DNA from: Sphingomonas sp. Leaf10 | GTDB lineage: Bacteria > Pseudomonadota > Alphaproteobacteria > Sphingomonadales > Sphingomonadaceae | DNA: 49,749 nucleotides | Direction of reading: 5' to 3' | NCBI RefSeq assembly: GCF_001421245.1 | Contig: NZ_LMKE01000030.1 | Span: 22,389 to 72,137, forward strand | Shown: positions 24,680 to 33,669 of the stretch, piece by piece | How the letters are laid out: every line of letters begins with the position of its first letter | Position numbering within the stretch: position 1 is the stretch's first letter | The notes under the pieces: generated by a model | The model's input: the letters and a program-made list of their open reading frames with translations, nothing else | Databases searched by the model: none | Told to the model about the DNA's origin: nothing | Position numbers and translations under genes: made by a program

Positions 24680-25588
24680 ATGAGCAGCACGCGGCAACGA
24701 CGGCAAGCACGCCGCTTGGAATGGCCGACGCTGGCGGTCGCGGTGACGGTCTATGCCGGCTGGCTCGCGCTGACGTGGTTGCATCGCGCCATTCCCGCTC
24801 CGTTGCTGGCGCTGGCCGGCGGGTGGCTGATCGCATGGCATGGATCGTTGCAGCATGAGGTGATCCATCGCCACCCGACCGGCCGCCGCGCGATCGACGA
24901 CGCGATCGGATTCTGGCCGCTCGCGCTGTGGCTACCCTACGCCATCTACCGGCGCAGTCACCTCGCCCATCATCGCAGCGCATGGATCACCCATCCGACC
25001 GCCGATCCGGAATCGCGCTACCTCGAAAGCGATGCCGGCACCGCCGGGATCGCGGCGCGGTTGCAGGGAACGCTCCTCCTTCGGCTGCTGCTCGGACCGT
25101 GGATCGCGGTCGCATCGTTCGCCGCCGCCGAACTGCGTCGACTGCGGCGTCACCCGATCGCGGTCGCGCGGGACTGGCTGCCGCATCTGGCGGGCTGTGC
25201 GCTCGTCCTCGGCTGGCTCGCATATAGCGGGTTGGGGCTTGGCCGGTATCTGCTGTGCTTCGTCTATCCGGGCACCGCGCTCACCCTGCTGCGCTCGTTC
25301 GCCGAACATCATGCCGACGCCCGTTCGCCGGGCCGTGCGGTCACGGTGCAGCGCGGCAGCATCTGGGGCGTGTTGTTCCTCAACAACCATCTGCACGCGG
25401 CGCATCATGAACGCCCCGCCCTCTCATGGTATCGGCTGCCGGCCTTTCAGCGCCGTCGCGCGGCGCGCCATGCGAGCGCGGGCGAGCCGAGCTATCGCAG
25501 CTATGGCGAGATCGCGCGCCGGTTCGCCTTCCGTCGCCATCATGTGATGGTGCATCCCGGCGTCGGGGCCGGAGCCGGGGCCGGATGA
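24680..25588 (+). CDS. Membrane fatty-acid desaturase
   Basis: A 302-residue di-iron desaturase/hydroxylase-type membrane enzyme. All three histidine boxes are present: HEVIH (59-63, with His65), HLAHH (94-98) and HAAHH (239-243). Hydrophobic segments precede box one and lie between boxes two and three. The length is short but within the family range. No strong ribosome site is visible ahead of the ATG, so the start is less certain. The stop overlaps the next gene in ATGA, so the two are co-translated. Whether the substrate is a lipid acyl chain or another hydrocarbon cannot be told. Confidence 0.85.
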   Translation: MSSTRQRRQARRLEWPTLAVAVTVYAGWLALTWLHRAIPAPLLALAGGWLIAWHGSLQHEVIHRHPTGRRAIDDAIGFWPLALWLPYAIYRRSHLAHHRSAWITHPTADPESRYLESDAGTAGIAARLQGTLLLRLLLGPWIAVASFAAAELRRLRRHPIAVARDWLPHLAGCALVLGWLAYSGLGLGRYLLCFVYPGTALTLLRSFAEHHADARSPGRAVTVQRGSIWGVLFLNNHLHAAHHERPALSWYRLPAFQRRRAARHASAGEPSYRSYGEIARRFAFRRHHVMVHPGVGAGAGAG

Positions 25589-26394
25589 CGCGCATGGTCG
25601 CCTCGCTCGGCATGTACGATCATCCGGGGCAGCATGCCGCCAACGATGCGTTGTGGCGCGCCATCGCGGCGGCGTTGCGCGACAGCGGGATCGATGCCCC
25701 GGAAACGCTGGACCGCAGTCGGAGCGTGGAGGATATCTGGCGCGACCCGCATCTGCTGTTCGCGCAGGCGTGCGGCTACCCGCTCGTCACAATGCCCGAC
25801 CTGACGCTACAGGTCGTCGCCGCCCCCATATACGACGTCGCGGACGGTGGCAGCGGCGAGCATCGCAGCGTCGTGGTGGTGCGGGCGGACGATGCCGGGG
25901 ACGGCATCGCTGCCTTTCGCGGCCGGATCGCTGCCGTCAACGGCCGGAACTCGAATACCGGCTACAACCTTCTGCGCGCGCTGGTCGTGCCGCACGCGCG
26001 CGACGGGCGCTTCTTCACCGCGGTGGTCGAAACCGGCGCGCATCATGCCAGCGCGGCGGCAGTGCGGGACGGCAGCGCCGATATCGCGGCGATCGACGCG
26101 GTCACCTTCGCCACATGGCAACGATACGAACCGGACCTCGCCGCCGCCTTGCGCATCGTCACCACGACGGCACCCTCGCCGACCCTGCCCTTCGTCACCG
26201 CCGCCGGCACCCCGCCTGCGGTCGTGGCGGCGCTGCGCGCGGCGCTCGGGCAGGCGGTCGCCGATCCGGCCCTCTCATCGGCGCGCGCGGCGCTGTTGCT
26301 CGCCGGCATACACGACGCCATCTTCGCCGATTACACCCCGCTGCGCACCCTCGCCGAACAGGCGCGCGCATCTTGCTATCCCGAGCTTCGCTGA
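25585..26394 (+). CDS. PhnD-like periplasmic-binding-fold protein without signal peptide
   Basis: A 269-residue protein with the phosphonate/phosphite-binding (PhnD) fold: ASLGMYDHPGQHAANDALW at the start, LLFAQACGYPLVT, then GRIAAVNGRNSNTGYN and RDGSADIAAIDAVTFAT. These are the ligand-loop positions of the family. Unlike true transport components it starts at the first beta strand with no signal peptide or lipobox, and no ABC permease or ATPase gene is near. It begins in an ATGA overlap with the desaturase stop. It may be a cytoplasmic sensor or chaperone-like partner; the upstream frame from 25426 lies inside the desaturase and offers no signal either. Confidence 0.8.
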   Translation: MTRMVASLGMYDHPGQHAANDALWRAIAAALRDSGIDAPETLDRSRSVEDIWRDPHLLFAQACGYPLVTMPDLTLQVVAAPIYDVADGGSGEHRSVVVVRADDAGDGIAAFRGRIAAVNGRNSNTGYNLLRALVVPHARDGRFFTAVVETGAHHASAAAVRDGSADIAAIDAVTFATWQRYEPDLAAALRIVTTTAPSPTLPFVTAAGTPPAVVAALRAALGQAVADPALSSARAALLLAGIHDAIFADYTPLRTLAEQARASCYPELR

Positions 26395-26542
26395 CCGGCG
26401 GGGACATGCCACCCGGCCTAGGGAAAAATACCAGCGACGCTATCGTTGAGAACCATAGCCCCCTGTCGATGACCGGCGCGTCCCGCTATAGAGGCGCCGG
26501 GTATCCGCCGCGCATGGTCGTGGCGGCATGACAGGAGGCGAC

Positions 26543-27829
26543 ATGCGCGACGAACCGGCTGGCAGCACGCACCCGGTGTCGCGGACCTCGATGACGATCG
26601 CCGCCTTTTCGACCGTGGTCGAATGGTACGACTTCACCCTGTACCTCTACCTTGCGACCATCCTGTCGCGGGTCTTTTATGGCGGCGGCACGGCGTCGCT
26701 GGTCGTGACGCTCGGCGGGTTCGCCGTATCCTATCTGATGCGACCGCTGGGCGCGATCGTGTTCGGGCAACTGGGCGACCGGCACGGCCGGCGGCGGATG
26801 ATGCTGGCGTCGATGGCGCTGATGACCGTGGCGATGCTCGGCATCGCGCTGTTGCCGACCCGCGACGCGATCGGTCCGGCGGCGGGATGGCTGTTGCTGG
26901 CGCTGCGCTGTGTCATGGCCTTCTCGGTCGGCGGCGAATATACCGGCGTCGTCGCCTATCTCTACGAAGGCGCGCGGCCCGAGCGGCGCGGTCTCGTCAC
27001 CTCCTCCGCCTCTGCGGCCAGCGAAGTCGGCGGGCTGCTCGCCGTCGGCATTTCGGCGACGACCGTCAGCCTGCTGCCGACCGCCGCGCTGGAGGCGTGG
27101 GGATGGCGCATTCCCTTCTTCCTCGGCGCGGTACTGGCGGCGATGGTCGGGATCGCGCGCTCGACGCTACAGGAATCGCCGGAGTTCGAACGGCAGCGCG
27201 CCAGCGGATCCGTGCCGGCGAACCCGCTGCGCCATGCCGTGACCCATCACCGTGCCGCGATCGCGCGCGGCTTCGCCATCTCGGCCCTGGGGTCGATCAC
27301 CTATTATGTCGGGATCGTCTATGTCCCGACCTTCCTCACCACCACCGGCGCGATGGCGGAGGGGGCGGCGCTGTGGATGTCGACCGCCGCCGCCGTGATG
27401 GTGATCGCGGTGACCCCGGCGGTGGGGCTGTTGTCCGACCATGTCGGGCGCAAGCCGGTGTTGCTGGTCGCGTGCGTCGGCGCGGCGGTGCTGCCGATGA
27501 CGATGTTCGCGTGGATGGCGGGCGCCGGTGCGGCCGCACTGGCCGGCGCGCTGGTGCTGGCGGCGCTGGGCGGGACGGTCAGCGCGGTCGGCGCGGTCGC
27601 GACGGCGGAGCAGCTCCCGGGCGAAGGACGTCTCAGCGGCCTTGCGCTGGGGGCGACGATGGCGACCGCGATCTTCGGCGGCCTCACCCCGCTGGTTTCA
27701 CATCTGCTTCTCGAATACACCGCCCGACCCACCACCCCCGGCGCCATGATCGCGGTGGTGGCGGTGGCGGTCTTCCCGGTGCTGTGGACGCTCCGCAAAC
27801 CCGCGCACGATCCACGCGCAACGGGATAG
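26543..27829 (+). CDS. MHS-family MFS transporter (KgtP/ProP-like)
   Basis: A 428-residue carrier with 12 predicted membrane spans. The ATG at 26543 has AGGAGG 5 nt upstream, so it is preferred over the ATG at 26528. Family features are STVVEWYDFTLYLYLA in span one, the loop GQLGDRHGRRRMM between spans two and three, and the MHS-type SVGGEYTGVVAYLYEGARPERRG (the first 20 residues are the core). Members import alpha-ketoglutarate, citrate, proline/betaine or shikimate with protons. The substrate is not evident. It is followed by a 209-nt gap before the regulator pair. Confidence 0.9.
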   Translation: MRDEPAGSTHPVSRTSMTIAAFSTVVEWYDFTLYLYLATILSRVFYGGGTASLVVTLGGFAVSYLMRPLGAIVFGQLGDRHGRRRMMLASMALMTVAMLGIALLPTRDAIGPAAGWLLLALRCVMAFSVGGEYTGVVAYLYEGARPERRGLVTSSASAASEVGGLLAVGISATTVSLLPTAALEAWGWRIPFFLGAVLAAMVGIARSTLQESPEFERQRASGSVPANPLRHAVTHHRAAIARGFAISALGSITYYVGIVYVPTFLTTTGAMAEGAALWMSTAAAVMVIAVTPAVGLLSDHVGRKPVLLVACVGAAVLPMTMFAWMAGAGAAALAGALVLAALGGTVSAVGAVATAEQLPGEGRLSGLALGATMATAIFGGLTPLVSHLLLEYTARPTTPGAMIAVVAVAVFPVLWTLRKPAHDPRATG

Positions 27830-28038
27830 GCGATCGGCCAGGCGCAACCGCACAGCGGCGAGCGCAAATGACTGCTCCGTCACGACGGGTCAAAACCATG
27901 TCATCCCGCTCCAAATACGTTCCCGACCAAGACACAGCCCGTCCGCCAAAGCCAAAAGCCAGCGACGTTTTCGTCGTTTGTCGCACTGTGTGTCCGTTTG
28001 GAAATCTCCCGGTTACCGCCTACCGGTTGAGGAAGGAC

Positions 28039-28782
28039 ATGCTGCAAGCCGTGACGGACAAGGTGCATCAGACTACACACCTGCTGATCGTCGATGACGA
28101 TCCCGGTATCCGCGAGCTGACCGCGGCGTTCCTGCACGGTCATGGCTATCAGGTCGATACCGCCGCCGATGGCGCGGCCATGCGTGCGGCGATGGCGGTA
28201 CGGACCTACGACCTCATCGTCCTCGATGTGATGATGCCGGGCGAGGATGGACTGTCGATCCTGCGGTCGATGAACCGTTCGAAGGGACCGTCGGTCATCA
28301 TCCAGTCGGTGATCGGTACCGATATCGACCGGATCGTCGGGCTGGAACTGGGCGCGGACGACTATATCGCGAAGCCTGCCAACCCACGCGAGTTGCTGGC
28401 GCGGGTGCGGTCGGTCCTGCGCCGCACGGCGGGGGGCGAAACGTCCGGCGCCGCTGGTCCGGCACGTCACTATCATCGCTTCGCCGGATGGCGGCTCGAT
28501 GCAACCGGGCGGCAACTGTTCGATCCCGACGATGTCGCGATCAACCTGTCCGATGGCGAGTTCCGCCTGTTGCTGGCGTTGATCGAACATCCCCGGCTGG
28601 TATTGAGCCGCGATCAGTTGCTCGACCTGTCACGCGGCGTGAATGCGGAGCATTTCGACCGCGCCATCGATGTGCAGATGAGCCGGTTGCGCCGCAGGCT
28701 CGCGCGCGAGGGTAGCGAGGAATTGATCCGTACCATCCGCAACGAAGGCTATCTCTTCACCGCCGAAGTCACCCGCGGATGA
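28039..28782 (+). CDS. OmpR-family response regulator
   Basis: A 247-residue regulator. The ATG at 28039 is preceded by GAGGAAGGAC; the long upstream frame is a shadow of the MFS gene. The receiver domain has VDDD (18-21), phospho-Asp63 in VLDVMMPGEDG, and Lys in YIAKP. The switch position reads IIQSV instead of the common MLTA, with Ser replacing Thr. The winged-helix domain (about 145-245) ends RTIRNEGYLFTAEV. Its stop overlaps the kinase start in ATGA. A weak hairpin (GCGACG-TTTT-CGTCGT) lies about 60 nt upstream and may be a control site. Confidence 0.92.
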   Translation: MLQAVTDKVHQTTHLLIVDDDPGIRELTAAFLHGHGYQVDTAADGAAMRAAMAVRTYDLIVLDVMMPGEDGLSILRSMNRSKGPSVIIQSVIGTDIDRIVGLELGADDYIAKPANPRELLARVRSVLRRTAGGETSGAAGPARHYHRFAGWRLDATGRQLFDPDDVAINLSDGEFRLLLALIEHPRLVLSRDQLLDLSRGVNAEHFDRAIDVQMSRLRRRLAREGSEELIRTIRNEGYLFTAEVTRG

Positions 28783-30038
28783 CGGGTAAGCGCGCGGCGG
28801 CCTCAATTGCGGTGCCGATCTTCCTGCTGGTCATCGCCGCCATCGTTGCGGCGACGGCGGTGACCTTCGCCATCACCTTCGCCGGACCGCCGCCCCGCCC
28901 CGCGCCCGTCTCGCTGCGCGATGCCGTCGCCGCCCTGCGCGGCATGCCATTACCGAACGCGGCGCAGGCCGATCTGATCGTAGCGACCGGCAGCGCACCG
29001 ATCGCTCGCGACGGCGAACGACCCGATCCCGATCGCGACGCTCAATTGCGGCGGATGATCGGGGGCGGCGAGGTGCGAGGCTATTATGCCGAACCGAAGC
29101 TGGGGGGCAGCGAAGCGTTGCGGGGCAGCTTCACCCTGGGTTGGCATGACGGCAAACGCTGGCACGTCGTGCGCAGCGCACCCGACCGGCTGTTCCGTCA
29201 CTGGCTGTCGGTGACCCTCGGCGGGATGGCGGCGGCGATGCTGGTCATGGCGATGATCGCATGGTGGATCATCCGCGCGATCGCCCGGCCGCTGCGCGAT
29301 CTGGCGCAGGGCGCGCGAGCGGCACGGCCCGGCATCGCTCCGCCACCGGTCGACGGCCCGCGCGAAGTCCAGCTGTTGAGCGCGGAACTCACTGCAATGC
29401 ACGAGCGGCTTGCCGGCCATGCCGACAACCGCACCGCCATGCTGGCCGCGATAGCGCATGATCTGGGTACGCCGTTGTCGCGCATCGCCTATTGGATCGA
29501 ACAGCTTCCCGACACCGCCCGGCTACGTGCGGTCGCCGATATCGAGGAAATGCGCGCGATGCTGGGCGACGTGCTGCGCTTCGCCCGCGACGATCGCCAT
29601 GCCGGCCACATCACCGTCGATCTGGGGAGCGTCCTCGAGGCGCTCGTCGACGACCTGGCCAGCGCTGCTGTGCCGGTGACCATCGATGATGGCCCGCGGG
29701 TGCTGGTACGCGGCGATCCGGCGGGCCTGCGGCGACTGTTCGCCAATCTGGTCGACAATGCAGTGCGCTACGGCCATGCGGCACATGTCGACTGGCAGGT
29801 CGCCGAGGATGCGGTGACGGTCCGCATCGATGATCAGGGGCCGGGATTCGATCCGGCGCTGGGCGACCGGCTGTTCGAACCGTTCGTGCGCGGCGATCCG
29901 TCGCGCAATCGTGCGACCGGCGGCACCGGGCTTGGCCTGGCGATCGTCCGGTCACTGACCGAGGCGCATGGCGGTCGCGTTACCCTGCGCCATGGCGAAC
30001 ATGGCGGGCGGGTCGAAGTCATGCTGCCGCTCGTCTGA
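28779..30038 (+). CDS. EnvZ-like sensor histidine kinase
   Basis: A 419-residue kinase with transmembrane segments at about 10-33 and 148-168 enclosing a periplasmic domain, then a HAMP linker (RAIARPLRDLAQGA). The phosphoacceptor is His227 in IAHDLGTPLSRI. The N box is LFANLVDNAVRYG, G1 is DQGPGFD and G2 is GTGLGLAIV. The GTPLSRI layout is that of EnvZ-type (HisKA) sensors. It is translationally coupled to the response regulator. The signal is unknown; the two flanking transcription units (MFS transporter and dioxygenase-like lipoprotein) are possible targets. Confidence 0.92.
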   Translation: MTGKRAAASIAVPIFLLVIAAIVAATAVTFAITFAGPPPRPAPVSLRDAVAALRGMPLPNAAQADLIVATGSAPIARDGERPDPDRDAQLRRMIGGGEVRGYYAEPKLGGSEALRGSFTLGWHDGKRWHVVRSAPDRLFRHWLSVTLGGMAAAMLVMAMIAWWIIRAIARPLRDLAQGARAARPGIAPPPVDGPREVQLLSAELTAMHERLAGHADNRTAMLAAIAHDLGTPLSRIAYWIEQLPDTARLRAVADIEEMRAMLGDVLRFARDDRHAGHITVDLGSVLEALVDDLASAAVPVTIDDGPRVLVRGDPAGLRRLFANLVDNAVRYGHAAHVDWQVAEDAVTVRIDDQGPGFDPALGDRLFEPFVRGDPSRNRATGGTGLGLAIVRSLTEAHGGRVTLRHGEHGGRVEVMLPLV

Positions 30039-30135
30039 TGCGGACCCGCAACATGTTGTAACATCATCGTGACCCGGTGAAATATCGCGGAGCGGTCGGG
30101 GGGGCAGAGCATGGGCACGAACCAGGAGACGCCCC

Positions 30136-30915
30136 ATGCCGCAGCACGACGCAATCGAAGACCACGACCTCGGCCTCGCCCACGACCTGAAGGTAATCGC
30201 CGCGATGACCGATCGCCGCCGCGCGCTGCGCCTCTTCGCCGGGGTCGGTACGGCGGCACTGCTGACCGGATGCGGCAGCGATTCGAGCGCCAACGGCACC
30301 GTTACGGCGGCCGCTACTCCGACGCCCACGCCAAGCCCCACCCCGACGCCGACCGCGACCGCCACCACGACCCCTGCGACCGGTGCCTGCCTTGTCGATC
30401 CGACCGAGACCGCCGGCCCCTATCCGGCCGATGGCACCAACACATCGAACGGATCGACCTCGAACGTGCTGACCAGCAGCGGCGTGGTACGCAGCGATAT
30501 CCGGTCAAGCTTTCTGAATGGATCGACCACGACGGCATCGGGCGTGGCGCTGAAGCTGACGCTAACCGTGGTCAACGTGAACGCCGCCTGCGCACCCCTC
30601 GCCGGCTATCTGGTCTATCTATGGCATTGCGATGCGCAGGGCCGGTACTCGCTGTACGACGTGCCGGGGGAAAGCTGGCTGCGCGGCGCGCTGGTCACCT
30701 CGCAGCTCGCGATGCCAACGGCGGCATGCAGCGCGATCTACAGCGGCTCGGCACTCTACAGCAGCAGCGTCGCAAATTATTCGCGCGTGTCGACCGCCAA
30801 CGACAATGTCTTCGGCGACAATACCGCCGCGCAGATCGCGCAACAGACACCGACACTGACCGGATCGGTTGCGGAAGGCTATGTCGGCACGGCGATCATC
30901 GGGTTGGCACGCTGA
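30136..30915 (+). CDS. Intradiol-dioxygenase-like lipoprotein lacking the catalytic loop
   Basis: A 259-residue protein; the ATG at 30136 has AGGAGA upstream. An N-terminal acidic segment is followed by DRRRALRLFAGVGTAALLTGCG, a Tat-like lipoprotein signal (its lipobox Cys at about 46) and a threonine/proline linker. The body matches secreted intradiol dioxygenases: CLVDPTETAGPYPADG, then LVYLWHCDAQGRYSLYD. Normally about 45 residues with the second iron-ligand Tyr and the His-x-His pair follow LRG. Here LRG (183-184) runs straight into ALVTSQLAMP, which belongs after that loop, and the rest (VANYSRVSTANDNVFGD, LTGSVAEGYVG) is normal. The deletion is in frame, so a protein is made but it should not hold iron. 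Confidence in family is high; loss of activity is inferred. Confidence 0.8.
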   Translation: MPQHDAIEDHDLGLAHDLKVIAAMTDRRRALRLFAGVGTAALLTGCGSDSSANGTVTAAATPTPTPSPTPTPTATATTTPATGACLVDPTETAGPYPADGTNTSNGSTSNVLTSSGVVRSDIRSSFLNGSTTTASGVALKLTLTVVNVNAACAPLAGYLVYLWHCDAQGRYSLYDVPGESWLRGALVTSQLAMPTAACSAIYSGSALYSSSVANYSRVSTANDNVFGDNTAAQIAQQTPTLTGSVAEGYVGTAIIGLAR

Positions 30916-31031
30916 CCATGTGCGGGCGTCCACGCCTCGCATCGGGCTTTCCAAACCGGCCGCTCTTTCCTCCGGTTCGTTGCGTGCCCAGCCAATAAGC
31001 CGACGCAACAACGGATCACCCATTGCCAGCG

Positions 31032-31061
31032 TTGGCATCTAAGGTATTTTTGGTCTATATG
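31032..31061 (+). promoter_or_regulatory. Predicted promoter of the GH2 gene
   Basis: TTGGCA at 31032-31037 and TATATG at 31056-31061 (or CTATAT one base earlier) are 17-18 nt apart. The expected transcription start is near 31068, right at the inverted repeat 31070-31088. Confidence 0.55.
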
Positions 31062-31069
31062 TGAAGGAC

Positions 31070-31088
31070 TGTCTCACAAAATGAGACA
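31070..31088. promoter_or_regulatory. Inverted-repeat operator at the GH2 transcription start
   Basis: TGTCTCA and TGAGACA form perfect 7-bp arms around CAAAA. The centre lies about 10 nt beyond the predicted start of transcription, the classical place for a repressor to block the polymerase. No regulator gene is adjacent, so it must act in trans. Confidence 0.55.
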
Positions 31089-31128
31089 ACCTTCCCGGCA
31101 AAGCGGGGGGCAGCTGCAGGAGAGGTAG

Positions 31129-33582
31129 ATGGATCGTTCGATCAGTCGCTTGGCGATGCTGATCGCTGGTTTGGCATTCCCCCCTTTGGCGGGGGCAACC
31201 GATCGCATCACGACACCGCTGAACACGAACTGGCATTTCGTACAAGGTGATCCGGAAGGTGCCGAACGGGTCGACGCCAGCGTCGAGGGCTGGCGCACGG
31301 TATCGGTTCCGCACGACTGGGCGATTGCCGGACCTGTGGCGGCGGATGCGAAGGCGGGCGGCGAGAACGGCTTCTTTCCGACCGGCATTGCCTGGTATCG
31401 GCGCGACCTGAACATCACGCCCGTCCCCAACCGTCGCTACTTCGTCGAGTTCGACGGCATCATGGAGCGTAGCGGTGTCTGGGTGAACGGCCATCATGTC
31501 GGCTATCGACCGATGGGCTATGTGTCGCTCCGCTATGACATTACGCGCCATCTCCGACCGGACGGCCACAACGTCATCGCCGTGCGAGCGGATACCGCGG
31601 CCGCGCCATCGTCACGCTGGTATAACGGGTCGGGCATTTACCGTCATGTCCGCCTGATCGAAACCGACGACGTTCATATACCGCAAGGCGGCGCGTTTGT
31701 CCGCGCATCGTTTGTCGACGCGGATACGGCGACGTTGTCGGTTTCGACGGAACTTCACAATGCAGGCGGCGTATCGCGCGACGCCGTGATCGAAGTGATC
31801 GTTACCGATCCCGCCGGGCGCGAAGCCGGGCGAATGCGGTCGCCCGCGACGTCGCTGCCCGCCGGTCGCACGCAGATGGTCGGCAACGCGCTGCGGATCA
31901 GGTCGCCGCGCCGCTGGGACGTGAACGATCCGGCAATGTACCGCGCCACGATCCGCGTTCTCGATGGCAATGACCGCGTACTCGACACCGAAAACGTCCC
32001 GTTCGGTGTTCGCCAGGCCGAGTTCCGCGCCGACACCGGCTTCTGGCTGAACGGACGGAACATCAAGCTGAAGGGCGTCGCGCTGCATCACGATGGCGGT
32101 GCGGTCGGCGCGGCGGTGCCGATCGCCGTGTGGCGACAGCGGCTGACCGCGCTGAAGTCGCTCGGCGTCAACGCGATCCGCACGGCGCATAATGTGCCAA
32201 GCCCGGAATTGCTGGACCTGACCGACGAACTCGGCCTGCTGGTCATGGACGAATGGTTCGATCAATGGAACGTCGCCAAGACGCCCGAAGACTATCACCT
32301 GTTCTTCAGCGATTGGCACAAGCGCGACGCCGCCGACATGATCCGGCGCGACCGCAATCATCCCAGCATCGTCATCTGGAGCGCGGGTAACGAGATCCAC
32401 GACACCGCCTACCCGGTACAGGCGAAGGCGGCGCTGCGCTCGCTGCTCGACATCGCCCATGCCAACGACCCGACCCGCCCGGTGACGATGGGGCTGTTCC
32501 GCCCGAACGTGACCGGCGACTATGCCAACGGCTTCGCCGACATGCTGGACGTCGTCGGCCAGAATTATCGCGAGAACGAACTGGCGGCCGCGCATCGCCA
32601 GGATCCACGCCGCCGCATCCTCGGCACCGAAAACGGCCACAACCGCACCAACTGGCTGCCGGTCCGCGACAATCCGGCCTATGCGGGCATGTTCCTGTGG
32701 ACCGGCATCGACTATCTGGGCGAAGCGAACCGGGCGGGTTGGCCCTTCATCAGCCGGCATACCGGGCTGCTCGATCGGACCGGCGCGCCGCATATCCGCG
32801 GGCTGGAACGCTCAAGCTGGTGGTCGGAGACGCCGGTCATCCACGTCGTGCGCAACGCCATCCCCGACGCCGCGGGGCCGGCGACCGATGGCGCTGGCGG
32901 GCCGAACCAGCCCGTGCTGCCGACCATGATCGCCGTCGCCACGCCGCAGCCGCCGGTCGCGCTTTTCGACGACTGGACCCCGGCGAACGCCGCACCCCAC
33001 CCGGAAACGATCGAGGTCTACAGCAATTGCCAACGGGTGGAGGCGTTCCTGAACGGTCGTTCGCTGGGCAGCCTGCCGATCAACGCCGATGCGTCGCCGC
33101 GTCGCTGGGCCGTCACCTATGCTCCGGGCGAAGTGCGCGCCATATGTCGCGACCCCGGCGCCGCCGGAATTTCGGATCGTTTGCGCACCGCCGGTCGTCC
33201 GGCCGCTATCCTACTGTCCGCCGATACGGCGACCGTCGGGTCCGATTTCGACAGCATGACCTATGTCCGGGCAACGGTTGTCGATGCCAGGGGCGTGACC
33301 GTGCCCGACACGGAACATCTGCTGCACTTCGCGGTGGACGGGGCGGGCGAACTCATCGCCACCGACAACGGATCGGTGACCGACCATCGGCCCTTTGCCT
33401 CGCCGGATCGGCAGACGCGCGATGGACGCGCCGTCGCCCTGGCCCGGGGGGCCGGCGACGGTCGTTTCGCCGTGCGCGTCAGTGCCGACGGCCTGTCGCC
33501 CGGAACGATCCGGCTCCGATCGCGGAGGAATGTGGACATGAGCCGCGACCGTGGCGGGGCGGGGGACGGTCGCACCGGATAG
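31129..33582 (+). CDS. GH2-family exported glycosidase, beta-galactosidase-like
   Basis: An 817-residue enzyme with a signal peptide (MLIAGLAFPPLAGA, first 24 residues) and GGAGAGG before the ATG. Domains in order: sugar-binding jelly roll (about 30-190; SVPHDWAI, GVWVNGHHVG), Ig-like domain (195-300), TIM barrel (305-590; FWLNGRNIKLKGVALHHD, IRTAHNVPS) and C-terminal Ig-like domains (640-810). The likely acid/base is Glu422 in WSAGNEI and the nucleophile Glu501 in ILGTEN. GH2 covers beta-galactosidases, beta-glucuronidases and beta-mannosidases; the overall text fits the DUF4982-containing beta-galactosidase branch, but substrate is uncertain. It is a single-gene unit with promoter and operator upstream. 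Confidence 0.9.
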   Translation: MDRSISRLAMLIAGLAFPPLAGATDRITTPLNTNWHFVQGDPEGAERVDASVEGWRTVSVPHDWAIAGPVAADAKAGGENGFFPTGIAWYRRDLNITPVPNRRYFVEFDGIMERSGVWVNGHHVGYRPMGYVSLRYDITRHLRPDGHNVIAVRADTAAAPSSRWYNGSGIYRHVRLIETDDVHIPQGGAFVRASFVDADTATLSVSTELHNAGGVSRDAVIEVIVTDPAGREAGRMRSPATSLPAGRTQMVGNALRIRSPRRWDVNDPAMYRATIRVLDGNDRVLDTENVPFGVRQAEFRADTGFWLNGRNIKLKGVALHHDGGAVGAAVPIAVWRQRLTALKSLGVNAIRTAHNVPSPELLDLTDELGLLVMDEWFDQWNVAKTPEDYHLFFSDWHKRDAADMIRRDRNHPSIVIWSAGNEIHDTAYPVQAKAALRSLLDIAHANDPTRPVTMGLFRPNVTGDYANGFADMLDVVGQNYRENELAAAHRQDPRRRILGTENGHNRTNWLPVRDNPAYAGMFLWTGIDYLGEANRAGWPFISRHTGLLDRTGAPHIRGLERSSWWSETPVIHVVRNAIPDAAGPATDGAGGPNQPVLPTMIAVATPQPPVALFDDWTPANAAPHPETIEVYSNCQRVEAFLNGRSLGSLPINADASPRRWAVTYAPGEVRAICRDPGAAGISDRLRTAGRPAAILLSADTATVGSDFDSMTYVRATVVDARGVTVPDTEHLLHFAVDGAGELIATDNGSVTDHRPFASPDRQTRDGRAVALARGAGDGRFAVRVSADGLSPGTIRLRSRRNVDMSRDRGGAGDGRTG

Positions 33583-33669
33583 GGTTCTTCCCCGATGCCC
33601 CGGGCAGGGCCACTTTACCGAAATCGGTTCCCGACGCGGTTTGCTAAACGGAGAGAAGCCGCCGAAGCC

